Positions 1 through 6,131 of a stretch of DNA of 12,073 nucleotides are shown one piece after another. Both the position numbers and the translations under genes were made by a program. The stretch's first letter is position 1; each line of letters starts with the position of its first letter. This stretch comes from Deltaproteobacteria bacterium (lineage in GTDB: Bacteria; Desulfobacterota_C; Deferrisomatia; Deferrisomatales; JACRMM01): positions 1 to 12,073 of the forward strand of contig JACRCS010000991.1 of assembly GCA_016218905.1 (NCBI GenBank), read 5' to 3'. The notes beneath the pieces are model-generated. The model did no database searches. It was not told where the DNA came from and saw only the letters and a list, made by a program, of their open reading frames with translations.

Positions 1-500
1 AGGGCGGCCAGTTCGGGCGAGAGCGCGAGGAGCGCCGCGGTCCGGGGATCCCGCGCCTCCCGCAGCGAGGCCGAGTAGCCCCGGAGCACCTCTCTCGGCT
101 CGCCGACGCACCGTTCGGCCGCGGCTTCGATCTGGGCCGCGCCGATCGCGAGGTCGAGGCCGACCTCCTGGCCCGCTTCGAGCCGCTTTCGCAGGTCGTG
201 CTGCCAGGTCCCGAAGCGGTCGATCCAGGCGACCACCGAGTACTCGTACCGGCCGAGCTCCTCCACGCGGAAGGACGCGTGCCAGCGGTCGTTGACCAGC
301 GCCGCCATCGGGACCTCGCGCCATTCCGAGCCGCCGGCGCGCCGGTAGAGGAGGACGGCCGAGACGCGGTCGTGCCCGTCGGCGAAGACGTCCGCCTCCA
401 CGCGGACCGTCCCGCCGACGGCGCGCTTGACGGGGAACCGGCCGCAGTCGATCTCGGGCTCGACGCCCTCGATCATGACGCGGTTTCTGCCGTCTTCCAT
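1..500 (-). CDS. glgE: GlgE, alpha-1,4-glucan:maltose-1-phosphate maltosyltransferase (N-terminal part, cut by window edge)
   Basis: GlgE transfers maltosyl units from maltose-1-phosphate to alpha-1,4-glucans in the cytoplasm (TreS-Pep2/Mak-GlgE route of glycogen synthesis). Only the first 166 codons are here; the family is usually about 650-700 residues, so the GH13 catalytic barrel lies outside the window. The visible part matches the family's N-terminal domain: residues 7-26 carry RVMIEGVEPEID and GRFPVKR, then EADVFADGHDRVSAVLLYR near 37-55, a WREVPM segment, and LGRYEYSVVAWIDRFGTWQ near 84-102. The ATG at 498-500 has AGGAG about 5 bases upstream on the minus strand. The frame is open to the edge. 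It is divergent from the HAD gene, with 154 bp between them. Identification rests on recalled family motifs; the catalytic residues cannot be seen. Confidence 0.9.
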   Translation of the reverse strand, partial: MEDGRNRVMIEGVEPEIDCGRFPVKRAVGGTVRVEADVFADGHDRVSAVLLYRRAGGSEWREVPMAALVNDRWHASFRVEELGRYEYSVVAWIDRFGTWQHDLRKRLEAGQEVGLDLAIGAAQIEAAAERCVGEPREVLRGYSASLREARDPRTAALLALSPELAA

Positions 501-654
501 CGGTTCTCCTTCGACCGGGGCGGAGCGTCCCGGAAAACTGGCGAGGAGCTTAGCCGAAGGTCCCGGCGCCGCAAGGAACGGGCGCGCTTGCCGCCGCGCC
601 GGGAATCGGAGATCTTAGAGGCCGAATTCCGGATTCGAGTCTGAAGGAGAATCG

Positions 655-1254
655 GTGGAAGGCGTCGTCTTCGATTTCGGCAACGTGCTCTACTCGGTGG
701 ATTATGCGCGGATGGCGCGGCGGCTCGCCGGCGAGAGGGCCGAAGAGCTCCTCGCCTCCTTCGTGGGCTCACCGCTCCAGATCGCCTACGAGACCGGCAG
801 GGCCGACCTCGCGACCGTCCTCCGGGAGCTCGAGCGGGCCGGGTTTCCCGCGCGGGAGGATGAGTTCCTGGAGGCCTACCTCGGGATCTTCGACCCCGTT
901 CCCGGGGCGGCCGACCTCTTGAGGACGCTCGCCGAGGCGAGGCCGCTGGGGCTCCTCTCGAACACGAGCTCCGAGCACGCCCGGCTCTTCATCGAGGGCG
1001 TTCCCGAGTTCAAGCTGCTGCGCGCCCGCGTCTACAGCTTCGAGCTCGGCTGCATGAAGCCGGACCCCCGCCTCTACCGGGAGGCGGCGAGGCGGCTCGG
1101 CCTCCCCGCCCGGGAGCTGGCGTACGTCGACGACATCGAGGCGTACGCGCGCGGCGCACTCCAGGTCGGGATGACGGGTCTGTGCTTCGCTGGAGTGGAG
1201 AGGCTGCGCGGGGACCTCGTGGAGCTCGGGTTTCGGGAGCTCGAACGTGCGTAA
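655..1254 (+). CDS. HAD-superfamily phosphatase, YihX-like (subfamily IA)
   Basis: A 199-residue cytoplasmic HAD hydrolase, a normal length for the family. Motif I is FDFGNVL with nucleophile D7. The second Asp of the usual DxD is Gly9, as in the YihX-type signature DLGNV. Motif II is LLSNTS (S102-N103), motif III is CMKPDPRLY (K135), and motif IV is YVDDIEAYARGA (D159-D160). Residues about 14-80 form the helical cap. YihX of E. coli removes phosphate from alpha-D-glucose-1-phosphate; the divergent glgE neighbour fits a sugar-phosphate substrate, but that is inference. The start is GTG, with GAAGGAGA 4 bases upstream. The last 8 bases overlap the next gene, so the two are probably translationally coupled. 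Substrate unknown. Confidence 0.85.
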   Translation: MEGVVFDFGNVLYSVDYARMARRLAGERAEELLASFVGSPLQIAYETGRADLATVLRELERAGFPAREDEFLEAYLGIFDPVPGAADLLRTLAEARPLGLLSNTSSEHARLFIEGVPEFKLLRARVYSFELGCMKPDPRLYREAARRLGLPARELAYVDDIEAYARGALQVGMTGLCFAGVERLRGDLVELGFRELERA

Positions 1255-2095
1255 AAGGCCGCCCGGGTGGCACCCGCCGGGACCGGTCCCGCCCGGCGCC
1301 CTCGGCTGTCCCGAGCTCGTGCCGGGGCCGGGCGAGACGCTCGACTGCCTCAGCGGACACTGGAAGATCTTCCAGCTCCGCGACGGCCACCGGTACTCCA
1401 CCGACGATCTCCTCACCGCCTGGTTCGCCGCCGACCGCTATCGCGACGGCGGAGGCGAACCGAAGGAGCACCTGGACCTCGGCTGCGGCGTCTTCTCCGT
1501 CGGGCTCCTGCTCCTGTGGCGCTTTCTCGGGCTGCGCTCCCTGGGCATCGAGGCCCAGGGCGTCAGCGCGGCGCTCGCGGCGAGGAGCCTCCGCTTCAAC
1601 GGGGCCTGGGGGCGCGGCCGAGTGGCGAACGGCGACTTCCGCGAAGTCTCGGTGCCCGCGCCGGGCGAGGCGTTCGACCTCGTCACCGGGAGCCCGCCGT
1701 ACCTCGTGCCCGGCGAGGGCACCCGGAGCTTTCGCCCGCAACGGGGTCCCTGCCGGTTCGAGGACCGGGGAGGGATCACGGACTACCTGGCGAAGGCGAG
1801 CCGGCACCTCGCTCCCGGAGGCGCGTTCGTCTGGTGCCACGCCACCCGGTACGCCGGGGAGAACCTGTCACAGGCCCGAACCTCGGGTCTGGGACGCGTC
1901 CAGTGGCGGGAGGTGGTCTTCAGGGAAGGGAAGGAGAGCCTGATCAGCCTCTTTCGCGCCGAGGCCGGTGAGGGCCCGGCGGAGAAGCTTCCTCCGCTCG
2001 TCGTGCGGACGGCCCGGGGTGATCCGTCCCCGGACTACCGGCGGATTCGCGGCGAGATGGGTTTTCCCGCTACGCCGCTGCCTGGAGCCGGGTGA
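1247..2095 (+). CDS. TrmN6/YfiC-like class I SAM-dependent N-methyltransferase
   Basis: A 282-residue Rossmann-fold methyltransferase. QLRDGHRYSTDDLLTAW at residues 43-59 is the family's pre-core segment (Q-x-x-DGxRxxxDxLLLA in TrmN6). Motif I, LDLGCGVFSVGL (76-87), should bind SAM, with an acidic residue after the next strand at E102. The catalytic loop is SPPY (149-152), where TrmN6 usually has NPPY; both are amino-methyltransferase signatures. E. coli YfiC methylates N6 of A37 in tRNA1(Val). The protein could share that target or act on another RNA or a glutamine. The GTG start lies inside the HAD stop region (8-base overlap). The 3' end overlaps the opposite-strand small gene at 2070-2249 by 26 bases. 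The proline-rich first 25 residues are unlike the family, so an internal start is possible. Confidence 0.8.
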   Translation: MRKRPPGWHPPGPVPPGALGCPELVPGPGETLDCLSGHWKIFQLRDGHRYSTDDLLTAWFAADRYRDGGGEPKEHLDLGCGVFSVGLLLLWRFLGLRSLGIEAQGVSAALAARSLRFNGAWGRGRVANGDFREVSVPAPGEAFDLVTGSPPYLVPGEGTRSFRPQRGPCRFEDRGGITDYLAKASRHLAPGGAFVWCHATRYAGENLSQARTSGLGRVQWREVVFREGKESLISLFRAEAGEGPAEKLPPLVVRTARGDPSPDYRRIRGEMGFPATPLPGAG

Positions 2096-2249
2096 GGGTC
2101 TTCACTTCCCGCCAGAGGCGGCGCTTCGAGTCGGGCCGCAGGCCCTGACGGTCGGCCCACGCGTCGAAGGCGAGACGTTTGTCGACGCGGGAGAGGCGGT
2201 AGTCGCGGAGGAACTTCTCGGCAAGATAGGCGGTGTATTCCTGAGTCAT
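2070..2249 (-). CDS. Small 59-residue basic protein, function unknown
   Basis: I found this by translating the minus strand. ATG at 2247-2249 opens a frame ending at TAG (2070-2072). The protein starts MTQEYTAYLAEKFLRDYRLS and continues through RVDKRLAFDAWADRQGLRP to a basic C-terminus ending RLQAAA. It looks alpha-helical, with many charged and aromatic residues and no membrane segment or signal peptide. Support for a real gene comes from strong G/C at third codon positions, natural amino-acid use, and a near-consensus promoter about 60-90 bases upstream on the same strand. The Shine-Dalgarno is weak (GGAA 3 bases before ATG), and a tiny upstream frame, ATG GAA CGA TGA, overlaps the start. 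The gene converges with the methyltransferase, overlapping by 26 bases. I do not recognise the family. Confidence 0.6.
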   Translation of the reverse strand: MTQEYTAYLAEKFLRDYRLSRVDKRLAFDAWADRQGLRPDSKRRLWREVKTLTRLQAAA

Positions 2250-2268
2250 CGTTCCATTCTCGTGAAGA

Positions 2269-2336
2269 GGGTACTGTCCTTATGCTCTTGTGAAAAGCCG
2301 TACGCAGGCATGATAGGTGCACACTGGGGTACTGTC
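2269..2336. repeat. Direct 10-bp repeat GACAGTACCC at the -35 and in the leader
   Basis: On the minus strand GACAGTACCC occurs at 2336-2327, overlapping the -35 hexamer, and again at 2278-2269, inside the predicted leader. The copies are 58 bp apart start to start. Two identical sites flanking a transcription start suggest a pair of operators for a repressor. A remnant of a mobile-element end is another option. No regulator gene is adjacent. Confidence 0.4.
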
Positions 2337-2338
2337 AA
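2310..2338 (-). promoter_or_regulatory. Near-consensus sigma70-type promoter for the 59-residue gene
   Basis: Read on the minus strand: TTGACA (2338-2333), a 17-base spacer, then TATCAT (2315-2310). The -35 is a perfect consensus match, the -10 matches five of six positions, and the spacing is ideal. Transcription would start near 2302, giving a leader of about 50 bases before the ATG at 2249. The patch is visibly less GC-rich than its surroundings. Confidence 0.6.
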
Positions 2339-2414
2339 CCCATAAGAGCGCACCGGAGCTGCGTTTTAGCGCGGCGACAGGTTGTTCTAATACCTCCACT
2401 CCGAGCTAACGCCC

Positions 2415-2472
2415 CTAGGTCCCATAGGTCCCCAGGTCCTACAATGGGACCTATCGGACTTATGGGACCTAT
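2415..2472. repeat. Inverted nonamer array A (ATAGGTCCC / GGGACCTAT)
   Basis: The left half is CTAGGTCCC, ATAGGTCCC and a truncated CAGGTCCT. A 5-base spacer (ACAAT) follows, then the reverse-complement words GGGACCTAT, CGGACTTAT and GGGACCTAT in strict 9-base phase. The longest perfect arms are 10 bp: CATAGGTCCC at 2423-2432 and GGGACCTATG at 2464-2473. It sits in the 304-bp gap between the 59-residue gene and the S4 gene. In the rest of that gap (2339-2414 and 2474-2553) I see no gene or site. Confidence 0.85.
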
Positions 2473-2553
2473 GCGTGAGTGCGAGAGGTATCGGGGAAGC
2501 GCGAGCCCGGAGGAAGAGCGCCCGCGCGGGCCGGAAACCGAAGGGACCCGGCC

Positions 2554-2763
2554 TCAGCGGACCTGAAAGGTCGCGCTGCCGAGCTCGACGCGATCGCCGG
2601 GGTGGAGCTTTCGGCCTCTGCGGGTCTCGATCTGGCCGTTCACCCGGACCTCGCCGGCCTGGATCCGGACCTTGGCCTCCCCGCCGCCGGCGACCGCCTG
2701 CGCGAGCTTGAGGAACTGGTCGAGTCGGATCTCTCCACTGGGAACTTCGACCTCGGCGGCCAT
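2554..2763 (-). CDS. YbcJ-like small S4-domain RNA-binding protein
   Basis: A 69-residue protein that is almost entirely one S4 RNA-binding domain. IRLDQFLKLAQAVAGGGEAK lies at residues 12-31, then the signature AGEVRVNGQIETRRGRKL (36-53) and the closing PGDRVELG strand. Length and layout match E. coli YbcJ (70 residues), a cytoplasmic RNA-binding protein of unclear role. I chose the ATG at 2761-2763 because it gives the family length; an in-frame GTG at 2778 would add MDADP. Neither has a clear Shine-Dalgarno. It is downstream of the GNAT gene on the same strand, after a 152-bp gap containing a nested inverted repeat, so co-transcription is uncertain. Confidence 0.85.
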   Translation of the reverse strand: MAAEVEVPSGEIRLDQFLKLAQAVAGGGEAKVRIQAGEVRVNGQIETRRGRKLHPGDRVELGSATFQVR

Positions 2764-2826
2764 CGGATCAGCGTCCACGAAGCGAGCGTCCGGGCCACTC
2801 CGAGGGTCCCGTCCCTGAGGTTCTTC

Positions 2827-2890
2827 CGGCGAGGGGAGCCGCTACGAAAGTCGAAGGCCGTTGGACCCCGCCGTTCGACTCCCCTCGCCG
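2827..2890. repeat. Nested inverted repeat between GNAT and S4 genes
   Basis: CGGCGAGGGGAG (2827-2838) is exactly complementary to CTCCCCTCGCCG (2879-2890). Inside it, AGTCGAA (2849-2855) pairs with TTCGACT (2874-2880), sharing two bases with the outer right arm, so the two stems compete at their junction. No T-run follows on either strand, so it is not a standard intrinsic terminator. It may be an RNA structure in the GNAT-S4 intergenic transcript. Confidence 0.5.
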
Positions 2891-2915
2891 CGGGTGAGCG
2901 CCTGCACGGGCCACT

Positions 2916-3479
2916 CTAGAACGTGAACTCCTCGGGCCGGATCAGCCGCTTGATCATCAGGGCCACGTCGTGGGGCACCCCGTCGCGCCGCATGAAGAAG
3001 TCGTCGAGCGTGCAGCGCAGGTCGAAGCCTAGGCGGCGGAAGGCCTTGATGACCTTGACGTGGTCCAGGATGATCTCGGCCTTGAGGAACTGGAGGTCGA
3101 CCTTCTTGGCCACCTCCGACATCTCCTCGATCATCTTGGAGCCGAGGCCGATACCCCGGAAGTCCCTGGCGAGGAAGATGCGGATCTCGCCGATGTGGCG
3201 CGAGGAGTTATGGCCCCGGTGCAGGCTGCAGTCTCCGACCACCCGGTCGTCGCAGAACGCGACGAGCGGCAGCACGCGGTCGTAGTTCAAGTTCGAGCAC
3301 CAGCGCTCCACGATGATGGGGTCCTTGACGAGGTCCTTCAGAAATCTCGTGTCCTCCTCGGGCGCCTCGGCGAAGAGGTTGAACAGGCGCTTCTGGTCTT
3401 CTTCCAGCAGGGGGCGCAGCAGGACCCTCTTGCCATTCGTCAAGTTCACGAACTTGCGATGCACCGTGAAGTTGAACAT
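2916..3479 (-). CDS. GNAT-family N-acetyltransferase
   Basis: A 187-residue single-domain GNAT enzyme, predicted to move an acetyl group from acetyl-CoA to an amine in the cytoplasm. GKRVLLRPLLEEDQKRLFNLF (16-36) is the usual beta1-alpha1 entry. LVAFCDDRVVGDCSL (72-86) is beta2-beta3. IGEIRIFLARDFRGIGLGSK (96-115) carries motif A, with the acetyl-CoA pyrophosphate loop R108-G-I-G-L-G113. KAFRRLGF (145-152) is motif B. Start ATG at 3477-3479 has GGAGA 7 bases upstream. The protein is more Lys-, Asp- and Phe-rich than its neighbours. It is 96 bp downstream of the ICMT-like gene on the same strand and may have its own promoter in that gap. Substrate unknown; protein or small-molecule acetylation are both possible. 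Confidence 0.85.
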   Translation of the reverse strand: MFNFTVHRKFVNLTNGKRVLLRPLLEEDQKRLFNLFAEAPEEDTRFLKDLVKDPIIVERWCSNLNYDRVLPLVAFCDDRVVGDCSLHRGHNSSRHIGEIRIFLARDFRGIGLGSKMIEEMSEVAKKVDLQFLKAEIILDHVKVIKAFRRLGFDLRCTLDDFFMRRDGVPHDVALMIKRLIRPEEFTF

Positions 3480-3551
3480 CTGCTGTCTCCGAAGGGGCTA
3501 CCCAGAGATCGTGGTAAAGGAGGAGCTTGCCCCGGGGAAAAGTATCGACCC

Positions 3552-3579
3552 AGCCTACCAAATCGAAAAAGCCAGTCAA
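3552..3579 (-). promoter_or_regulatory. Candidate sigma70-type promoter for the GNAT gene
   Basis: On the minus strand, TTGACT (3579-3574) is followed by a 16-base spacer and TAGGCT (3557-3552). The -35 has five of six consensus bases, but the -10 is weak and the spacing is one short. The -35 overlaps the TGA stop of the upstream ICMT-like gene. The leader would be about 65 bases. Confidence 0.3.
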
Positions 3580-4232
3580 GCGCCGCGAACGCGTCCGCGC
3601 CTAGTGCCCCCGGTCGTCCCGAAGCGAGGAAAGAAGCGGGGCGTGGTCGCCTGGTAGGCTCGGTACTTGTCTCCGAACGCTTCGACCAGCCGGGCTTCTT
3701 CGTGTCGCACGGCGAGCCAGAGGTACGTGGTCGCCGCGAGGTTGAAAGCGAGGATGTTCAGGGTCCAGTAAGGCAGCGCCCAGAGGAGGAGGAACCCTCC
3801 CGAGTACATCGGGTGCCGGACCCAGCGGTACGGTCCCCGGATCGTGAACTCCGGCGCGTCGATGCCGTCACCCGCAGGGAGTTCGTGGTGCTTGCCCGCC
3901 CGCCAGTAGTCGATCCCCAAGAAGGTGGTGAAGCCGACCGCCCAGAGCGACCAGACGAGGATCCCGAGGCCCAGCAGCCGAAGCCCGTAGAGGAGCCAGA
4001 CCAACTGACCGTAGAAGACGAGGAGCTCGATGTCCGGTTGGACCGCCGCGTACACCAGGAAGACCAGGAAGAGCACGGCCGCCTGGATGGAGTAGCAGAG
4101 GCGGAACCATCTGCGGAAGAGGCGCTGTCCGAAGAGCGCCTCGAGGGCCAGGCGAGCGGAGCGGGTAAGGAGCAGGCTGTGGATGCCGGCGTAGATCGCG
4201 AAGGCCAACAGGATCTTGAGGAACGACACCAT
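3576..4232 (-). CDS. ICMT/PEMT-like integral-membrane methyltransferase
   Basis: A 218-residue inner-membrane protein with about five hydrophobic segments (roughly residues 4-22, 50-65, 72-92, 93-108 and 145-175). The C-terminal third has the isoprenylcysteine carboxyl methyltransferase-type SAM site: GPYRWVRHPMY (133-143), then HEEARLVEAFGDKYRAY (177-193) and PRFFP (198-202). Bacterial members of this fold methylate varied lipophilic or small thiol/amine substrates, and the substrate here cannot be read. AGGAAAG lies 7 bases before the ATG at 4230-4232. The tail after residue 203 is basic and low-complexity (GTTGGTRRGRVRGA). It is 141 bp downstream of the cytochrome gene on the same strand, but array B fills much of that gap and may separate the transcripts. 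Confidence 0.85.
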   Translation of the reverse strand: MVSFLKILLAFAIYAGIHSLLLTRSARLALEALFGQRLFRRWFRLCYSIQAAVLFLVFLVYAAVQPDIELLVFYGQLVWLLYGLRLLGLGILVWSLWAVGFTTFLGIDYWRAGKHHELPAGDGIDAPEFTIRGPYRWVRHPMYSGGFLLLWALPYWTLNILAFNLAATTYLWLAVRHEEARLVEAFGDKYRAYQATTPRFFPRFGTTGGTRRGRVRGA

Positions 4233-4311
4233 TCTTGCTTTCCTGCGGAGGCGGACCGGAAACGACGTACTCTACTCGCCCGGGAGGTTTCCGTCTACAG
4301 GGGGACACGGG

Positions 4312-4374
4312 GAAATCGACGAAGTGGACGAGACGGACGATGTGGACGTCCCCGGGGTCCGCTCAGTCCACTCT
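4312..4374. repeat. Inverted nonamer array B (GANGTGGAC / GTCCRCTCN)
   Basis: Seven consecutive 9-base units in perfect phase: GAAATCGAC, GAAGTGGAC, GAGACGGAC, GATGTGGAC, a palindromic centre GTCCCCGGG, then GTCCGCTCA and GTCCACTCT. The right units are reverse complements of the left words, e.g. AGTGGAC (4323-4329) with GTCCACT (4366-4372). The last base of the array is the last base of the cytochrome stop codon, so the array starts exactly where coding ends. It could form a hairpin at the 3' end of the cytochrome transcript. Confidence 0.8.
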
Positions 4375-5615
4375 CAATCGGCGGCGCCCGCCTTGCCGCT
4401 CACGAAGCGGTCGACGAGCCGCGGCGCGACTTCTCGGGCCCAGGTTTGGCTCTTCCCCTTGTGGCAGTGGACGCACGCTTCCCAGAGCGTCAACTGACGG
4501 GGCAGTTTCACGGGCCGGAGGCGAAAGCCCTTCGGCCGGAACCTGCACTCCCGCTTTCCCGCCACCTCCTTCGCCGGGTGGCACTCGGTGCAGGCCGGCG
4601 CCGGCTGGCTGAAGTCGAACTTGTGGTCGTGGATCGAGTACCGCTTGCCCGGTTGGGCCATCTGGGGCACGTGGCAGTCCGTGCACTCGGTGGTCTCCGG
4701 CCGGTGCCCCGAGTGTTGCAGGAAGTTCTCGTACCGCCGCTCGTGACAGGTGCCGCAGTACTCGTTCCGTCCCATGAAGCGCTCGGCCTGGTGGCTCGCC
4801 CCGCGGTCGAAGCCGCAGACGTCGCAGGCGCGGTTCGTCGAGTAGAAGTTCGACTGGTAGAAGTAGAACATGCGCCGCCGCTCCAGGAAGTCCATGGTGC
4901 CGCGGTACCAGGCGTAGCTCTTCGGCTTGGGCATGAAGAAGTCGGTGAAGTAGGCGGAGAGGTCCTTGCCCGGCGTAGACCCGGTCGGGAAGGGCACGGT
5001 CTCGGTGGCCTTGTCCTTTCCGTCCGTGTGGCAGGCCATGCAGACCATCTGCGCCCGGTCGTGCGGGAGCCTGGCGGGATTGACGATAGCCGATGCCTTC
5101 CCGCCCTCCTCCACGTGCCGGAGCCCGGGGCCGTGGCACGCTTCACAGCCGACGCCCGGCTCGAAGAAACTCCGGCTGGCCACGTCGAAGCCGACGGTGT
5201 GGCAGCCGTCGCAGAAGCGGTCGTAGGGCTGCTCCCGCCAGTTGGCGACGGTGTGGGCCTCCCACCTGCGTTCGGGGACGTTCCAGTACTTCGGAAGGAC
5301 GTAGAGGACTCCATCGATCCGCGTCAGATACTTCTGGACCCAGTGGCTCCCGACCGTGAAGTCGATGTCGGACTTCCGGAAGGGGATGCTCGGGTTGAAG
5401 TCGGTGGCGAGGATTGCGGAGGGATCCCGCCGGGCGTCGACGAGCATGCGCGCGTGGGGGGTGAGCCGCCACTGGGCGTAGATCTTCGGGTGGCAGCGCC
5501 GGCAGGCTTCACTGCCCGCGTACTCGCGCGCGGGCGCTTGTGCCCGAGGCGCCGTCGCCGCCGCCAGACCGAGGGCGAGCAGGGGAAGGACGTGCCGAAG
5601 CCGAAGAAAAGCCAT
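4374..5615 (-). CDS. Exported multiheme cytochrome c (eight CXXCH sites plus one CXXCG), cytochrome c554-like
   Basis: A 413-residue periplasmic electron-transfer protein. The Sec signal is MAFLRLRHVLPLLALGLAAA, with likely cleavage near TAPRAQA (21-27). YAGSEACRRCHPKIYAQW (32-49) is the usual opening of cytochrome c554-type domains. CXXCH sites start at residues 38, 135, 157, 192, 287, 311, 342 and 381. A ninth site, CDVCG at 264-268, lacks the heme-ligating His. Many other His residues could be distal ligands. The ATG at 5613-5615 has AAGGAT just upstream and sits at the signal peptide; an upstream ATG at 5774 in the same frame would add an implausible Arg-rich leader. The redox partner and any catalytic role are unknown. 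It stands alone in the minus direction, divergent from the TIGR04076 gene and followed by array B. Confidence 0.88.
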   Translation of the reverse strand: MAFLRLRHVLPLLALGLAAATAPRAQAPAREYAGSEACRRCHPKIYAQWRLTPHARMLVDARRDPSAILATDFNPSIPFRKSDIDFTVGSHWVQKYLTRIDGVLYVLPKYWNVPERRWEAHTVANWREQPYDRFCDGCHTVGFDVASRSFFEPGVGCEACHGPGLRHVEEGGKASAIVNPARLPHDRAQMVCMACHTDGKDKATETVPFPTGSTPGKDLSAYFTDFFMPKPKSYAWYRGTMDFLERRRMFYFYQSNFYSTNRACDVCGFDRGASHQAERFMGRNEYCGTCHERRYENFLQHSGHRPETTECTDCHVPQMAQPGKRYSIHDHKFDFSQPAPACTECHPAKEVAGKRECRFRPKGFRLRPVKLPRQLTLWEACVHCHKGKSQTWAREVAPRLVDRFVSGKAGAAD

Positions 5616-5694
5616 CCCGATCCTTACCGTGGCTGGAACCTTTCGAAGAGGCCTCAGGATACCGGAAGGGAAGGCCCCAGGCCAGCCGCGGGCG

Positions 5695-5733
5695 GTCCGG
5701 AGTCGACAGCCAGTCCGGAGTCCGGAGTCAAAC
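5695..5733. repeat. Heptamer array C (GTCCGGA)
   Basis: GTCCGGA at 5695-5701, GTCGACA, a 4-base interruption (GCCA), GTCCGGA at 5713-5719 and again at 5720-5726, then GTCAAAC. The core TCCGGA is itself palindromic, so copies can pair with each other in either orientation. The array lies in the 219-bp divergent gap between the cytochrome (-) and TIGR04076 (+) genes, where promoters for both should lie. It is shorter and less regular than the other arrays. Confidence 0.6.
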
Positions 5734-5834
5734 GAACATTTTGGAGTTCTCCGCCTCCAGCCGCCCCGTTTCACTCGGCGCGGGGATCGGGTAGACTCTC
5801 GCGGGGCCGATCACGACCACCAGGAGAGGAAGCG

Positions 5835-6110
5835 ATGGCGAAAGACCCGGGCTTCGGTTACAGGATCACGGCGACGGTGACGGGAGTGAAGGGGAGCTGC
5901 AACGCCGGGCACCAGGTGGGCGAGACGTTCGAGCTCTGCGCCCACAACCCCGGCGGGCTCTGCGGCTTCTTCTTCCACGACCTCTTCCCGAACCTCCAGA
6001 CCTTCCAGTTCGGCGGGAGCATGCCGTGGTGGCAGGGAGACACCATCGAGGCCCAGTGCCCCGACAGTTACAACCTCGTCACGCTGAGGCTCGAGCGGAC
6101 GCCGCGGTGA
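5835..6110 (+). CDS. TIGR04076-family small protein
   Basis: A 91-residue cytoplasmic protein. It matches the TIGR04076 pattern: ITATVTGVKGSCNAGHQVGE (11-30) with C22 and H26, TFELCAHNPGGLCGFFFHDLFP (31-52) with C35 and C43, FQFGGSMPWW (58-67), and a late CPD (C75). The family is widespread in anaerobes and metagenomes and its biochemical role is not established. The conserved Cys/His set suggests metal or cofactor binding (inference). The ATG at 5835 is preceded by GGAGAGGA at 4 bases. The frame is open far upstream, but that extension only mirrors the minus-strand genes. The stop TGA lies inside a 27-base palindrome. A possible -10 (TAGACT near 5793) is too weak to call. Confidence 0.88.
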   Translation: MAKDPGFGYRITATVTGVKGSCNAGHQVGETFELCAHNPGGLCGFFFHDLFPNLQTFQFGGSMPWWQGDTIEAQCPDSYNLVTLRLERTPR

Positions 6111-6131
6111 GGGCCCCTGGGGCCCTCACCG
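6105..6131. repeat. Perfect 13-bp-arm palindrome containing a stop codon
   Basis: CGGTGAGGGCCCC (6105-6117), a single T at 6118, then its exact reverse complement (6119-6131). The TGA of the TIGR04076 gene (6108-6110) lies in the left arm. The last two bases of the right arm begin heptamer array D. As RNA it would be a very stable GC hairpin placed to end or protect the upstream message; there is no U-tract, so classic intrinsic termination is not shown. Confidence 0.8.

Noticed and set aside
624..637. Possible operator palindrome GAATTCCGGATTC upstream of the HAD gene
   Set aside because: Only the central TCCGGA pairs perfectly; outer positions mismatch, so it is not beyond chance.
2827..2892. 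tRNA-like sequence (GTTCGACTCC near an acceptor-like end)
   Set aside because: The T-loop-like bases lack a matching 5' stem strand (CGCCG against CCCCT), and no D-arm or anticodon arm can be drawn, so it is not a tRNA. A tRNA-fragment attachment site was considered, but there is no integrase or second copy.
3060..6110. A 1016-codon open plus-strand frame ending in the TIGR04076 gene
   Set aside because: Upstream of 5835 it lies opposite three well-supported minus-strand genes (GNAT, ICMT-like, cytochrome) and its translation is low-complexity, typical of antisense frames in GC-rich DNA. Only 5835-6110 has an RBS and family motifs.
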